This document shows positions 33,401-42,423 of a DNA stretch of 64,000 nucleotides, piece by piece. Origin of the DNA: Pegoplata infirma (taxonomy: Eukaryota; Arthropoda; Insecta; Diptera; Anthomyiidae); the NCBI GenBank assembly GCA_963921195.1, contig OY992540.1, positions 188,775,576-188,839,575 of the forward strand. Reading direction: 5' to 3'. Each line of letters opens with the position of its first letter. The first letter of the stretch is position 1. The notes under the pieces are model-generated. The model was given only the letters and a program-made list of their open reading frames with translations, did no database searches and was not told the DNA's origin. The position numbers were made by a program, and so were the translations under genes.

Positions 33401-36400
33401 TGGTTTTAGGTGATGAAAGCTGTACTATTTTTAATGGATTACCACAAGGAAGCTGTTTAAGCCCCATACTCTTCAACTTGTATACCATGGGACTTCACGG
33501 AATTGCTGATAACAACACTGAAATTTTTCAATTTGCGGATGACTTTATAATTGTATCTATCCAAAAGAATTTTGAACTATCTTCCAAAAATTTACAATTT
33601 AAAATGTCGCAATTCACATCGTATACGAACAAATTAAATCTACAGCTAAATGTTGAAAAAACATGTGCTATGTATGTTGCGAAAGGAAGCAGAAAAGAAC
33701 TCCAAATTAATATCAACAATCGAAGAATCAAGCAGGTTAAATCCATTAAATTTCTTGGAAGATTTATTAAAGACAGTCTATCGGTCAATGAGCACTACGA
33801 TGAAATTATTAAAAAATCTCAAGCATCTACCAACGCAATCAAAATGGTAACTCCAATAAAAGGAGGAATCCTTCCAAATTTAGCTCTCAACCTCACAAAA
33901 TCACTTGTTTTTTCCAAAACAGAATACGCAATTTCATCAATGGCGCACATGCCAAAATATATTCATAAAAAAATACAGTCTTTTCAAAACCAAATGCTAA
34001 GAAGAAGTCTAGGACTAAATCCATCAACACCTGTACACAATATTTATGCACTTGCGCTAACACTGCCTCCTAATTCAAGAGCACTATATCTATCATCAAA
34101 AGAACTCCTTAAACTTAAAATTTTTAACAATCCAGCATATGAACTTATCACTTCAAATCCCTGTAGAAAATCAAGTATGGGCTTTACGTACCTAAGATAC
34201 AAAGACATTTTTGATGACCTATGTCCAAATTTTACTGCGGCAACATCAAAAAAAATACAAATTGTTCTAGATCCCTTCGAAGGTTCAAAAGCAAACACTC
34301 CAAATGAAGTCTTTAGAGCGATCTACACAGAAAAGATATGTCAGCTGAAAGCCGAAGGTTGTGCCATTTTAGCCACTGATGCATCCATCATGGATCATTC
34401 TACTGGATGTGCTGTTTGTAACATCTCGTCGGAGCAACATTATAAATTTAAAATCAACAACAGAGTGTCGTCCCTTACAGGAGAACTCTACGCTCTTGAA
34501 AAAGCCATCGAGATAATAATCGATGAAGGTATTGACAGAGCAGCAATCTTCACAGATAGCAAAAATGCCTGTCTTCTACTAAAAAATAATTCCGCTTTTA
34601 ACTTTCTGGTCGATAAAATCATAAAGAAAATTGAAGATTCAGAAATCTCTTCAGTGTATTTCATCTGGACCCCCTCCCATGTTGGACTCCCTTTCAATGA
34701 AGAAGCTGACCGTCAAGCTAAACTTGCAGCAAATGACGGCACTGTTATTACATTACAACTATCATTAAAGGACGCATGTACCAAAATTTATAACAGCCTC
34801 TGGGATGATTGGAATACAGAATATAAATCAATATCACAATCAAAAGGTCAATACCTTTATCGTATTTTCCCTAATCTACCTAAAAAACACTGGTTTAAAA
34901 ATTCTTCGCTCAAACCTGCTGAGATCAAACTTATAAACAGACTCTTAGTGGGCCACACTTACAACAAACCTTTTCATTATCAAAACAACTTCAAGCCTTC
35001 ACCGAACTGCGACGATTGCAACACTCTAGAGACGGATGATCATCTTGTTTTTACCTGTCCTAGATTCGCAGAAATTCGAAAAGATTTTGATTTCTTCAAC
35101 AACTACGATAATCTTCACGATTTGCTATCTACATTTCAAGATGAAATCTTCAAAAAACTCGTTAAATTCTTTCAAAGGTGTAACATCGACATATAATCTT
35201 TCACAATTCAACTATCATGATGTAAAATCGATCCACATATATACGGCAATATATTGGTGCCAACAGATGTCAAAAATAAATATCTACAAGCTGTGCATAA
35301 TTATCATAAAGGATAACTCTACAAGCTGTGCATAATATCAATAATTATTTTCAGTCCTGGCATAAAAGTATTTTTATAATATACTTACGCCATCCCGTTT
35401 GCATTGCAAACAAACCAATATACAAAAAAAAAAAAAAAATAAATAAAATAAAAATAAAATATGTACTATATACCCCCTATCACTAGAGTCAAGGGCACAG
35501 TCAAATACAGACTCGACATAAGTGACAGGTGTCAAAAAAGTAATCTCTAACCATATGGTTAATTTTTTCAAATTATTATACGAATTAGGTTAGAAAAAGA
35601 TAAATAATATAGCGCGTCATTAGAAAAATAGATGCCAGATCGGTTTTAATTGTTTCACTCACTCCTAAGTCGTAGAAAGTGTTAGCTTTAAACTAGCTAA
35701 AAACCGCTGTGTTTTCTCCTAAAATCGCTTAGTTTCCCCTAATTTTTTGTTGTAAAACTCTACTGTCGAGTCTGTATATAGTCTGTGTCAAGGGTATAAT
35801 AAAAATTGCTTTCGAAATAAACCACTTTCCAGCAGTATGACATATTCTAGAGTACCAAATGAGTCGAAAAATTATAATTTCTGTTCTAACTATAAATTTT
35901 AATGCGAAGAATTATCCAAACTACACTATTCTACTGTATTTAAAAAAAAAAAAAATTTAATTTGGTTTGTCGGAAAAAATTAGTTGATAACTGAATATAA
36001 ATTATTTTACCATATAATACCCTATTCTCACGTACAGCTAAAAACCGTTTTTAGCAATATTTTCTGTCAATATATATTAATTCCTATAGTTCCAGGCTGG
36101 GCCACGAAAAAATGTCTCCATTCAGGTCTGTCGTGTGCTAGTGTTTTAATTTCGGACCAAGATTTTTCTATCAAGCGAGCTTCGTGTTGCACCGACGTAT
36201 TATATGGCCTACCAACTCTTCTATTGCCTTGCGTGTTCCAGTCGATTGCCATTCTAGCAATATCTCCATTGGATCTTCTAAGAACATGACCTATCCAGTT
36301 CCATTTACGTTTCGCAATTTCTAGCCGAATTGGGGTTTCACCAGTTTTATGACAGAGCTCATCATTGGATGTTATTACATTTGTAAAAAAACGTTTTTAG

Positions 36401-38226
36401 CAATATTTTCTGTCAATATACTGTAATAGAATAAAGAAAGTGCTAAAAATGGTTTTTAGCTGTAAAAATATATCTTCGATTTTTTTTTTTATTTTCTATT
36501 TTTTTTTTTTTCATTTACTTTTAATAACTCTTAAAATCCGAATATTAAGGATAGGCACTGTATATATCTGAATCTACTTAATGAATTTTTGAGTTTGATA
36601 CCAAGTTTTTTTTTTTAATGGGTTGTCCAATTTTGAACGATGAAATTTTTACGAAATTCGCAGAATCATAATGTTGAAACCAAAAATTAAATTTCCAATT
36701 TCCTGAAATATGCTAAGAGTATCATTGATCGTATCATTGCAGGATCTCTTTTAAAAGAAAGGTTAGTTTGTATAGAATTTATCTAAAAAATAAATGTATT
36801 ACACAAACATAAACTTTCATAAAATTGGGTCGTTTCATATTTTTGGTGCTGGGGCCGCAAAAAATAAAATGGCAGTTTAAAGAAGGCAATTTCATAAAAA
36901 AAAATTTGACAAATAAAATTATATAAGGACGTTATATTTATCCGGAAACAACTGTGTAAAGTGACGTGAAATTTAACTGAAATGAAGAGTTTTGAAATAG
37001 ATTTCACCCCAGTGCCACCTAAAGCTGTGTTTATATCATACCACTGAGTATTAAGACCTGTCAAAAAATCGTGTGTAATATGATTTTGTTGACAGTCCAA
37101 TAAGACTTTTGATTTTATGAAATATTTCAAAAAATGGCTGTGTGTTATTAGATTTGCATACAAACAGCTGTTTTTAAAAATGTCTTTTGATTTTGTTTAT
37201 GATTTTTTGGCAGTATTAAGACTTTGGTAATATTTTACTTTCTTAAAATCCAAAGACTCGGTGGGATGATCTAAACACACCTTAACGGGTATAAATTTTA
37301 TCACCAAACTAATTTTCGTTTAAATTATTTGCGAAAAGAAATTTTCATTTCAAAGCATTTTCGTCATGAATCGAATTAAACAGTTACCCCCCTAAACTAA
37401 AGTAGAAATAAAGAATTTTGTTAATAACTTCATCCCAGCGCCATCTACCAGGTTTAAATTTTATTAGGAAACTTCCCGGACAGAAATTGCAAGCGGTATA
37501 GCTGTTTTACTAATATTTCTGGATCTACTTGATACAGGTTTTCTTTATTAGTGTCTATAGGCACTCCTTGGACCACTTAACCTTTAAAACTGCTGGCGTT
37601 GTTAGTTTTATTGTTCCATTATATAGCGTTCACACTTGCGACCTTTAACAAGGTGTTCAACAAAACACCAGTAACAGAATTAAAACGAAATGGAAACAGA
37701 ACAAAGACTTTTTTAAACATCTCCCTCTTGGACACTACCATAGATATTTCCCGGAACAACTCTATTTGGCTGGCATTGCTCCAAATTTATTTATTTTATT
37801 TTTTGTAATCTATGGATGACTGTCTATGGATAACTTCACTCTATTACACCATTATCTTTCCAAATATGTACATATAATGCTTACCTGACGATCACTATAT
37901 ATATTGCACACATCTAATGGACGATGAGCATCACAAATGAAAAATGTAACATCCTCCTCTGGTTGTAATAATTCCACGATATCCACACATCCACCACAAT
38001 TTAACAGCAAAATATATTTGACATCGCCTTGATGTTCATTGTAAGCCCTTTGCAAACCAGCTAAGCCCATAATGGGCACAACGGAATACAACATGTGGTC
38101 ATATTTAAATAAAGCTTGAAGAATTTTACTGGCACATATGGCATCGATGTCATAGTTGACAATAATTAAGATACGTTTGCCAATTAATTGATTGTAAAAA
38201 TCTTGTCTTAAATCCTGTATAAACAT
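26029..38226 (-). CDS. CDC45: CDC45, replication initiation factor (CMG helicase subunit)
   Basis: Two coding exons, 37885-38226 and 26029-27420, joined in phase across a 10,464-bp GT-AG intron; 577 residues, close to the usual 560-580. CDC45 joins MCM2-7 and GINS to form the CMG helicase that unwinds DNA at S-phase forks; it acts in the nucleus. Residues 19-32 (ILIIVNYDIDAICA) and 96-104 (FICDAHRPL) are the degenerate DHH-phosphoesterase motifs typical of CDC45. An Asp/Glu/Ser block at about 136-150 is the family's acidic insertion, followed by basic KKLSRMEKHEQRIIKQRKRR. The C-terminal region runs to FLDALTVLLT. The intron carries a long LINE on the opposite strand and several MITEs, but both exons are intact and the splice sites are good. 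Confidence 0.96.
27478..29820 (+). repeat. mini-me-like dispersed repeat with degenerate core, interrupted
   Basis: Begins AACAAGTAGAAAAATTAAATTCGACTTGGTCGAAT...AATACCCT, a decayed form of the conserved mini-me start seen intact at 61656. Near its other end are GGCAGACGGACGGACAGACGG and a TCGACTCAAAATCGATCATG segment (29710-29760), the (GTCY)n/(RGAC)n tract known from dipteran mini-me elements. The GGGATTATG element lies inside. No ORF. Treating the start and the tract as one element is inference. In CDC45 intron 1. Confidence 0.5.
29070..29480 (+). repeat. GGGATTATGACC-motif repeat, copy 1
   Basis: Shares the whole layout of the copy at 57362-57842 but inverted: GACATAA-CCCC-CGGACAT at the start, the central CTGCAGAGAGGGTGGGTTTA and GTAAACCCGACCGAAG blocks, and TTACGTGGTCATTATC near the end. 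About ten degenerate GGGATTATGACC-type motifs in both orientations. In CDC45 intron 1. Confidence 0.7.
29821..30104. mobile_element. MITE C copy 1 (CACAGACT...CAGACTCGACA)
   Basis: Ends CACAGACTCGACAG and GTCGAGTCTGTATTAGTCTGTG; internal landmarks AAAACTAAGCGATTTTAGG, CGACTTAGGAGTGAGTG, AACCATATGGTT and GACACCTGTCACTTATG. An inverted copy lies at 35496-35787, so the LINE sits between two oppositely oriented copies. Confidence 0.75.
30129..31471 (+). CDS. LINE ORF1, zinc-knuckle nucleic-acid-binding protein
   Basis: Open from just after an in-frame stop near 30125, about 447 codons, with no ATG in the first hundred codons. The first residues are probably missing and translation of this copy may not start normally. 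Sequence such as GPFHVLVKPDNLL and later EVYIPPLRQCKNCGRLGHIAKRC leads into Cys/His knuckles: CKNCGRLGHIAKRC (CX2CX4HX4C), CLVCGKAFICPEEC, and CINCNSSDHTAANAKVC. ORF1 proteins of this type bind LINE RNA and form the transposition particle. The C-terminal quarter is Pro/Gln-rich and unstructured in appearance. Confidence 0.85.
31472..31647 (+). other. A-rich spacer between LINE ORF1 and ORF2
   Basis: 176 bp made mostly of A tracts, with very few C or G and runs of up to 12 A, unlike the rest of the element. It separates the two ORFs where LINEs often overlap or nearly abut. Possible roles are internal initiation or reinitiation of ORF2; this is speculation. Confidence 0.6.
31648..35196 (+). 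CDS. LINE ORF2: endonuclease, reverse transcriptase, RNase H
   Basis: 1182 residues, start ATG after the A-rich spacer. Endonuclease: YNVQSI (7-12), SEIW (34-37), CGDFNSR (134-140), SVLDLSFT, and GGSHHFPI where most APE-type nucleases have SDH (here Ser-His-His). Reverse transcriptase: FRPISLIP, VTLISLDISKAYDCV, GLPQGSCLSP and the catalytic FADD near 628. RNase H (about 905-1035): Asp in ATDAS, Glu in GELYALE, Asp in TDSKNA, and Asp in EEADRQA. A C-terminal CDDC-X9-HLVFTC finger lies near 1122. The polyprotein nicks the target, primes reverse transcription there and degrades the RNA strand. All catalytic positions except the noted Asp are present. Confidence 0.93.
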   Translation: MVSIIQYNVQSILMNRNYLELYLNNYNCDFCILSEIWGYDETQSFSFLHNYNITAKKRKDNYGGVAILAKKNIIMNTVPFDTTLEILICETKNLSTNLTLVSTYFPHNIKTSDLKKELQKLLNFCDTRNNVIICGDFNSRCKEYGDPLDSCRGNAVKAIFDSSNFKILNDKSITFKKSLTDPACIGSVLDLSFTNSFLNCNWRVNPVIIGGSHHFPIHISIENISPQCGYFLSKKKLLNSVSHCILPDNFEEIESTFKSTISSCKHKIKSSSNRVPKAWWNDEIKKLLRLRMAAQKSFNLIKSASNAETLLEAEKSFKKAVTKAKKKSFSERIDKLNSAPNTKSFYKFLRGCKNSGSTVQSKWNEQNNLPFLNHLKDQVQNNSNTHCSYPVFKASQNFSMDELQAVLKAKSKPSSAGIDNISYEMIRSLSDNSKHNLLSAFNTCWQNCDIRDSWRLIKIVPIPKKEKDLNIYTNFRPISLIPVFMKIANLMVKERLRSFLTLNNVLPNRTFAYRKNFSSSTCINELLHTIRTAKENGNVVTLISLDISKAYDCVNIDTLSKIMIELNCPSHLTTWILNFLKKRILVLGDESCTIFNGLPQGSCLSPILFNLYTMGLHGIADNNTEIFQFADDFIIVSIQKNFELSSKNLQFKMSQFTSYTNKLNLQLNVEKTCAMYVAKGSRKELQININNRRIKQVKSIKFLGRFIKDSLSVNEHYDEIIKKSQASTNAIKMVTPIKGGILPNLALNLTKSLVFSKTEYAISSMAHMPKYIHKKIQSFQNQMLRRSLGLNPSTPVHNIYALALTLPPNSRALYLSSKELLKLKIFNNPAYELITSNPCRKSSMGFTYLRYKDIFDDLCPNFTAATSKKIQIVLDPFEGSKANTPNEVFRAIYTEKICQLKAEGCAILATDASIMDHSTGCAVCNISSEQHYKFKINNRVSSLTGELYALEKAIEIIIDEGIDRAAIFTDSKNACLLLKNNSAFNFLVDKIIKKIEDSEISSVYFIWTPSHVGLPFNEEADRQAKLAANDGTVITLQLSLKDACTKIYNSLWDDWNTEYKSISQSKGQYLYRIFPNLPKKHWFKNSSLKPAEIKLINRLLVGHTYNKPFHYQNNFKPSPNCDDCNTLETDDHLVFTCPRFAEIRKDFDFFNNYDNLHDLLSTFQDEIFKKLVKFFQRCNIDI
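35496..35787. mobile_element. MITE C copy 2, inverted relative to copy 1
   Basis: CACAGTCAAATACAGACTCGACATAAG at the left (positions 35496-35522) and GTCGAGTCTGTATATAGTCTGTG at the right. TCAAGGG flanks both sides, a possible 7-bp target duplication. Same internal landmarks as copy 1 read on the other strand. Confidence 0.72.
36018..36470. mobile_element. MITE B copy 2, split by an RTE-like LINE fragment
   Basis: TACCCTATTCTCACGTACAG and TTTTTAGCAATATTTTCTG at the left. A second ACGTTTTTAGCAATATTTTC resumes near 36389 and runs through AGAAAGTGCTAAAAATGG. The duplicated TTTTTAGCAATATTTTCTGT on both sides of the LINE fragment looks like its target duplication. Confidence 0.6.
36067..36385 (-). 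pseudogene. RTE/BovB-like LINE ORF, C-terminal fragment
   Basis: The minus strand reads, from about 36385, NVITSNDELCHKTGETPIRL, then KRKWNWIGHVLRRSNGDIAR, MAIDWNTQGNRRVGRP and WSEIKTLAHDRPEWRHFFVA. The RKWNWIGHVLRR / WNPQGKRRRGRP / AQDRxxWR pattern is the standard 3' end of RTE-type reverse transcriptase ORFs. It is a 5'-truncated remnant of about 100 codons, as is usual for LINE insertions. In CDC45 intron 1. Confidence 0.8.
37019..37284. mobile_element. MITE H, 266 bp, AAGGTGTGTTTAGATC ends
   Basis: AAAGCTGTGTTTATATCATACC at the left (37020 on) is inverted as GGGATGATCTAAACACACCTT at the right. Internal GTATTAAGAC appears near both ends in opposite orientation. It contains the GACAGTCCAATAAGAC site that is the empty target for the element at 44986-45579. 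Confidence 0.7.
37625..37745 (-). mobile_element. MITE A copy 2, degraded
   Basis: GCGTTCACACTTGCGACC, then AACAAAACACCAGTAACAG, ACAAAGACTTTTTTAAACAT. It lacks a clean right TIR. In CDC45 intron 1, about 140 bp downstream (+ strand direction) from the donor side of exon 1. Confidence 0.7.
37885..38226 (-). CDS. CDC45: CDC45 exon 1
   Basis: 342 bp, 114 codons, from the ATG at 38224-38226 to a CAG|GTAAGC donor. Codes for the first half of the DHH-like N-terminal domain (NYDIDAICASK, LLLNCGG, CDAHRPL). The exon ends on a codon boundary, as exon 2 requires. The 5' flank (38227-38520) is AT-rich; I see no defined promoter element in it. Confidence 0.95.
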
Positions 38227-38615
38227 TTTGTCTCTGGTGTATTCAGGTCAGTTGATTTTTTTTGGGGTCTAGTAAACACGATTTTATTTTCTTTTCTATT
38301 CATTCACTTTTTTCACAATAAATGCATTTTGATTTTTTACATTTTCTTTTTAATTATAATTAAAACATTCGTTTAATTTATGTTTATTTGCAAAAAAAAA
38401 ATAACAAATACTTCTCTATTAGCTGACTGCGAAAACGATCCACATTGAGTTTTTTTAGCGGGAAAATTCTAATATATGAGGTATGTTCAGTGAGTTCAGA
38501 GAAAAATCCTACACTGCAAAAAATCTCTAACAAAAATTTATAGCAATTTTTCTTTTGAGGCATTCTACACCAAATGTCCTGCTACAAAAAGTGTTAAATA
38601 CGCTGGGCACAGACT
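38227..38615. promoter_or_regulatory. CDC45 upstream region (probable 5' UTR and promoter)
   Basis: AT-rich DNA immediately before the CDC45 start codon. I cannot define a TATA box, initiator or E2F-like site with confidence. The right limit is set by the start of the palindromic element, whose target (GGGCACAGACTAATAC) looks like a MITE C end. Confidence 0.35.
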
Positions 38616-39234
38616 AATACGGAGTTCACACTACAGAATTTGTACTCGTTTAAGCCACTTGTTTAAAAAAGTAAACAAAATCGTTCACACTACATTTTGC
38701 TCGTTTAACGCCGAGTGTTTAACGTTTGTAAACAAACGCACATAACCTAATTCTGAAAAAAATTGCAAAAATATTTCTAAAAACCTTTTAAACTTTGGCG
38801 GAAGACAAGATATTTAATTTTTTTTAACATTTACATAACACCACTACACGGAACATCTTTTTATTGACTCATTCCAAGTAAATAGGAAGAGTTTTCTGTT
38901 TTTTGTTCCGGACCTGTCCGAAGCTGTTTGCATATTTAGACTTCGTTGGAAGGCAAAATTCACTATAAGTGCAGCTTTTCCAATATAATTATAAATAAAA
39001 CACACACTTTTTTCTGATTTTTCAGTAGTTTTTATTAGTTTTTTAAATATTTATAATTTCTCAATTTTCCAATGTTTTGCTAAGAAAATGGCAGACAGAT
39101 ACAGAAGCTGGTTGCTATGAAATCTTTTTTTTTGGCATAGAATAAAGAAAAATTAAAAGGAAATATACCGAACCCTGCCTTTGAAATGTTTAGCGAAATG
39201 TTCAACAGGGAAACAAGTCGAATTTGATTGTTTA

Positions 39235-39375
39235 TACCCTATTCACACGTACAGTTTTAAACCGTTTTTAGCAATTAGTTTTAGCATTTTCTGTCAATAT
39301 ACTGTAATAGAATAAAGAAAGTGCTAAAAATATTGCTGCTAAAAACGATTTAAAACTGTACGTGTGAATAGGGTA
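39235..39375. mobile_element. MITE B copy 3, TSD TTA
   Basis: TACCCTATTCACACGTACAG at the left and CTGTACGTGTGAATAGGGTA at the right, 141 bp. TTA stands on both sides, and the uninterrupted opposite arm of the palindrome (TTGTTTAGCTAAAC inverted) has a single TTA, so the TSD is verified within the window. Confidence 0.85.
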
Positions 39376-39428
39376 TTAGCTGAACAACCAAATGTATGGG
39401 GGAACAAGTCAAATTTTGATTGTTTATA

Positions 39429-39563
39429 CGGCGTTCACACTAGCTGTTTCGAAGTGTTTAAGAGTGAGATGTTTAAAAAAGTCTTTGTTCTGTGTCGATT
39501 ACTTTTTTATTCTGCTACTGGTGTTTTGTTGAACAACTTGTTTAAGGTCGCTAGTGTGAACTC
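39429..39563 (+). mobile_element. MITE A copy 3
   Basis: CGGCGTTCACACTAGCTG to TAGTGTGAACTCC in the left arm of the palindrome near its centre. Confidence 0.8.
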
Positions 39564-39666
39564 CTTAAACACTCATGAGATGTTTAAAGGCGGTAGTGTG
39601 AACTCCATATAATACGGAGTTCACACTACCGACTTTAAACATCTCATGAGTGTTTAAGCGCTAATA

Positions 39667-39803
39667 TGGAGTTCACACTAGCGACTTTAAACAAGTTGTT
39701 TAACAAAACACCAGTAACAGAATAAAAACGTAATGGATACAGAACAAAGACTTTTTTAAACATTTCACTTTTAAACACTTCAAAACAGCAAGTGTGAACG
39801 CCG
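39667..39803 (-). mobile_element. MITE A copy 4
   Basis: TGGAGTTCACACTAGCG to CAAGTGTGAACGCCG, TA on both sides. It lies opposite copy 3 across the centre of the palindrome. Confidence 0.85.
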
Positions 39804-40473
39804 TATAAACAATCAAAATTTGACTTGTTCCCCCATACATTTGGTTGTTTAGCTAAACAATCAAATTCGACTTGTTTCCCTGTTGAACATTTCGCTAAAC
39901 ATTTCAAAGGCAGGGTTCGGTATATTTCCTTTTAATTTTTCTTTATTCTATGCCAAAAAAAAGATTTCATAGCAACCAGCTTCTGTATCTTTCTGCCATT
40001 TTCTTAGCAAAACATTGGAAAATTGAGAAATTATAAATATTTAAAAAACTAATAAAAACTACTGAAAATTCAGAAAAAAGTGTGTGTTTTATTTATAATT
40101 ATATTGGAAAAGCTGCACTAATAGTGAATTTTGCCTTCCATCGAAGTATAAATATGCAAACAGCTTCGGAGAGGTCCGGAACAAAAAACAGAAAAATCTT
40201 CCTATTTACTTGAAATGAGTCAATAAAAAGGTGTTCCGTGTAGTGGTGTTATGTAAATGTTATAAAAAAATTAAATATCTTGTCTTCCGCCAAAGTTTAA
40301 AAGGTTTTTAGAAATATTTTTGCCAATTTTTTCAGAATTAGGTTATGTGCGTTTGTTTACAAACGTTAAACACTCAAAGTTAAACGCGCAAAATGTAGTG
40401 TGAACGATTTTGTTTACTTTTTTAAACAAGTTGCTTAAACGAGTACAAATTCTCTAGTGTGAACTCCGTATAA

Positions 40474-40757
40474 TACCCTATTCACACGTACAGTTTTAAA
40501 TCGTTTTTAGCAGCAAAATTTTTGCACTCTCTTTATGCTATTACAGTATATTGACAGAAAATGCTAAAAATAATTGCTAAAAACGATTTAAAACTGTAAG
40601 TGTGAATAGGGTATTATACCCTATTCACACGCACAGTTTTAAATCGTTTTTAGCAGCAATATTTTTAGCATTTTCTTTATTCTATTACAGTATATTGACA
40701 GAAAATGCTAAAAATAATTGCTAAAAACGGTTTAAAACTGTAAGTGTGAATAGGGTA
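40474..40757. mobile_element. MITE B copies 4 and 5, adjacent
   Basis: Two full copies, 40474-40613 and 40617-40757, separated only by TTA. The first starts 6 bp after the end of the giant palindrome. Each has TACCCTATTCACACG/C ends and internal TATTGACAGAAAATGC. Confidence 0.85.
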
Positions 40758-40807
40758 TTATATGGAGTTCACACTAGCGACTTTAAACATCTCATGAGTG
40801 TTTAATA

Positions 40808-41168
40808 TGGAGTTCACACTAGCGACTTTAAACAAGTTGTTTAACAAAACACCAGTAACAGAATAAAAACGTAATGGATACAGAACAAAGACTTTTTTAA
40901 ACATCTCACTTTTAAACACTTCAAAACAGCAAGTGTGAACGCCGTATAAGCGCTAAACGAGCAAAATTTGACTTGTTTCCCCATACATTTGGTTGTTCAG
41001 CTAATATAGAGTTCACACTAGCGACTTTATATGGAGTTCACACTAGCAACTTTAAACAAGTTGTTTAACAAAACACCAGTAACAGAATAAAAACGTAATG
41101 GATACAGAACAAAGACTTTTTTAAACATCTCACTTTTAAACACTTCAAAACAGCAAGTGTGAACGCCG
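40808..41168 (-). mobile_element. MITE A copies 5 and 6 with fragments between
   Basis: Copy 5 is 40808-40944 and copy 6 is 41032-41168, each TGGAGTTCACACTAGC to GTGTGAACGCCG with TA flanks. Between them are a piece of the giant palindrome (GCAAAATTTGACTTGTTTCC) and a truncated GAGTTCACACTAGCGAC end. Confidence 0.82.
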
Positions 41169-41383
41169 TATTAAACAAGTTGTTTAACAAAACACCAGTA
41201 ATATGGAGTTCACACTAGCGACTTTAAACATCTCATGAGTGTTTAAGCGCTAAACGAGCAAAATTTGACTTGTTTCCCCATACATTTGGTTGTTCAGCTA
41301 AACAATCAAATTCGACTTGTTTCCCTGTTGAACATTTCGCTAAACATTTCAAAGGCAATCTTTTTTTTTGGCATAGAATAATA

Positions 41384-41664
41384 TGGAGTTCACACTAGCG
41401 ACCTTAAACAAGTTGTTCAACAAAACACCAGTAGCAGAATAAAAACGTAATGGACACAGAACAAAGACTTTTTTAAACATCTCACTCTTGAACACTTCAA
41501 AACAGCAAGTGTGAACGCCGTATTATACGGCGTTCACACTTGCTGTTTTGAAGTGTTTAAAAGTGAGATGTTTAAAAAAGTCTTTGTTCTGTATCCATTA
41601 CGTTTTTATTCTGTTACTGGTGTTTTGTTAAACAACTTGTTTAAAGTCGCTAGTGTGAACTCCA
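41384..41664. mobile_element. MITE A copies 7 (-) and 8 (+), tail to tail
   Basis: Copy 7 is 41384-41520 and copy 8 is 41528-41664, in opposite orientation and separated by TATTATA, forming a 281-bp palindrome. The outer flanks (TTGGCATAGAATA and TATTCTATGCCAA) are themselves inverted, so the pair is the centre of a larger palindrome. Confidence 0.85.
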
Positions 41665-41668
41665 TATT

Positions 41669-42338
41669 ATTCTATGCCAAAAAAAAAGATTGCATAGCAA
41701 CCAGCTTCTGTATCTGTCTGCCATTTTCTTAGCAAAACATTGGAAAATTGAGAAATTATAAATATTTAAAAAACTAATAAAAACTACTGAAAAATCAGAA
41801 AAAAGTGTGTGTTTTATTTATAATTATATTAGAAAAGCTGCACTAATAGTGAATTTTGCCTTCCATCGAAGTATAAATATGCAAACAGCTTCGGACTGGT
41901 CCGGAACAAAAAACATAAAAATCTTCCTATTTACTTGGAATGAGTCAATAAAAAGGTGTTCCGTGTAGTGGTGTTATGTAAATGTTATAAAAAAATTAAA
42001 TATCTTGTCTTCCGCCAAAGTTTAAAAGGTTTTTATACGGCGTTCACACTTGCTGTTTTGAAGTGTTTAAGAGTGAGATGTTTAAAAAAGTCTTTGTTCT
42101 GTATCCATTACGTTTTTATTCTGTTACTGGTGTTTTGTTAAACAACTTGTTTAAAGTCGCTAGTGTGAACTCCATATTAGAAATATTTTTGCAATTTTTT
42201 TCAGAATTAGGTTATGTGCGTTTGTTTACAAACGTTAAACACTCAAAGTTAAACGCGCAAAATGTAGTGTGAATGATTTTGTTTACTTTTTTAAACAAGT
42301 GGCTTAAACGAGTACAAATTCTCTAGTGTGAACTCCGT
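41669..42338. mobile_element. Second copy of the giant palindrome's right arm, split by MITE A copy 9
   Basis: Matches the right arm (CAACCAGCTTCTGTATCTG, AAGCTGCACTAATAGTG, TCTTGTCTTCCGCCAAAG) and ends TAGTGTGAACTCCG at 42338. MITE A copy 9 (42038-42174, + strand) is inserted at TA between TTTTTA and TTAGAAATATTTTTGC; the other arm shows the site empty (GTTTTTAGAAATATTTTTGC). Confidence 0.8.
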
Positions 42339-42423
42339 ATTAGGATGTTTTTAATAATCCATTGCTTACTAGCCGTCTACACCTGGGAGAAATACTGAAA
42401 TATTTATATTAAGAAACGTCAAA

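Larger units (their letters stand above)
30129..35462 (+). mobile_element. I/LOA-group LINE with long open ORF1 and ORF2, antisense in the CDC45 intron
   Basis: ORF1 is open from about 30129 to 31471. A 176-bp very A-rich spacer follows, then ORF2 31648-35196. The 3' region ends in an A-rich tail with TAAA-type repeats near 35425-35462. No frameshift or stop in either ORF implies a recent insertion. ORF1 lacks an in-frame ATG at its upstream limit, so the copy is probably 5'-truncated close to the MITE C boundary. RNase H plus a zinc-knuckle ORF1 place it in the I/LOA/R1-like group of LINEs (inference from domain order). Confidence 0.88.
38620..40468. mobile_element. Giant palindromic foldback element, 1.85 kb, TSD TA
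   Basis: CGGAGTTCACACTACAG at the left and its exact inverse at the right, with TA on both sides. The arms remain near-identical for over 600 bp (for example GAACCCTGCCTTTGAAATG at 39171 and its inverse near 39900) and are symmetric to a centre near 39612. MITE B3 (39235-39375) interrupts only the left arm; the right arm shows the empty site. MITE A copies flank the centre. No transposase. Confidence 0.85.

Noticed and set aside
30271..34697. Many open frames of 60-150 codons on the minus strand under the LINE
   Set aside because: All are antisense shadows of the LINE ORFs, which carry the recognisable domains on the plus strand.
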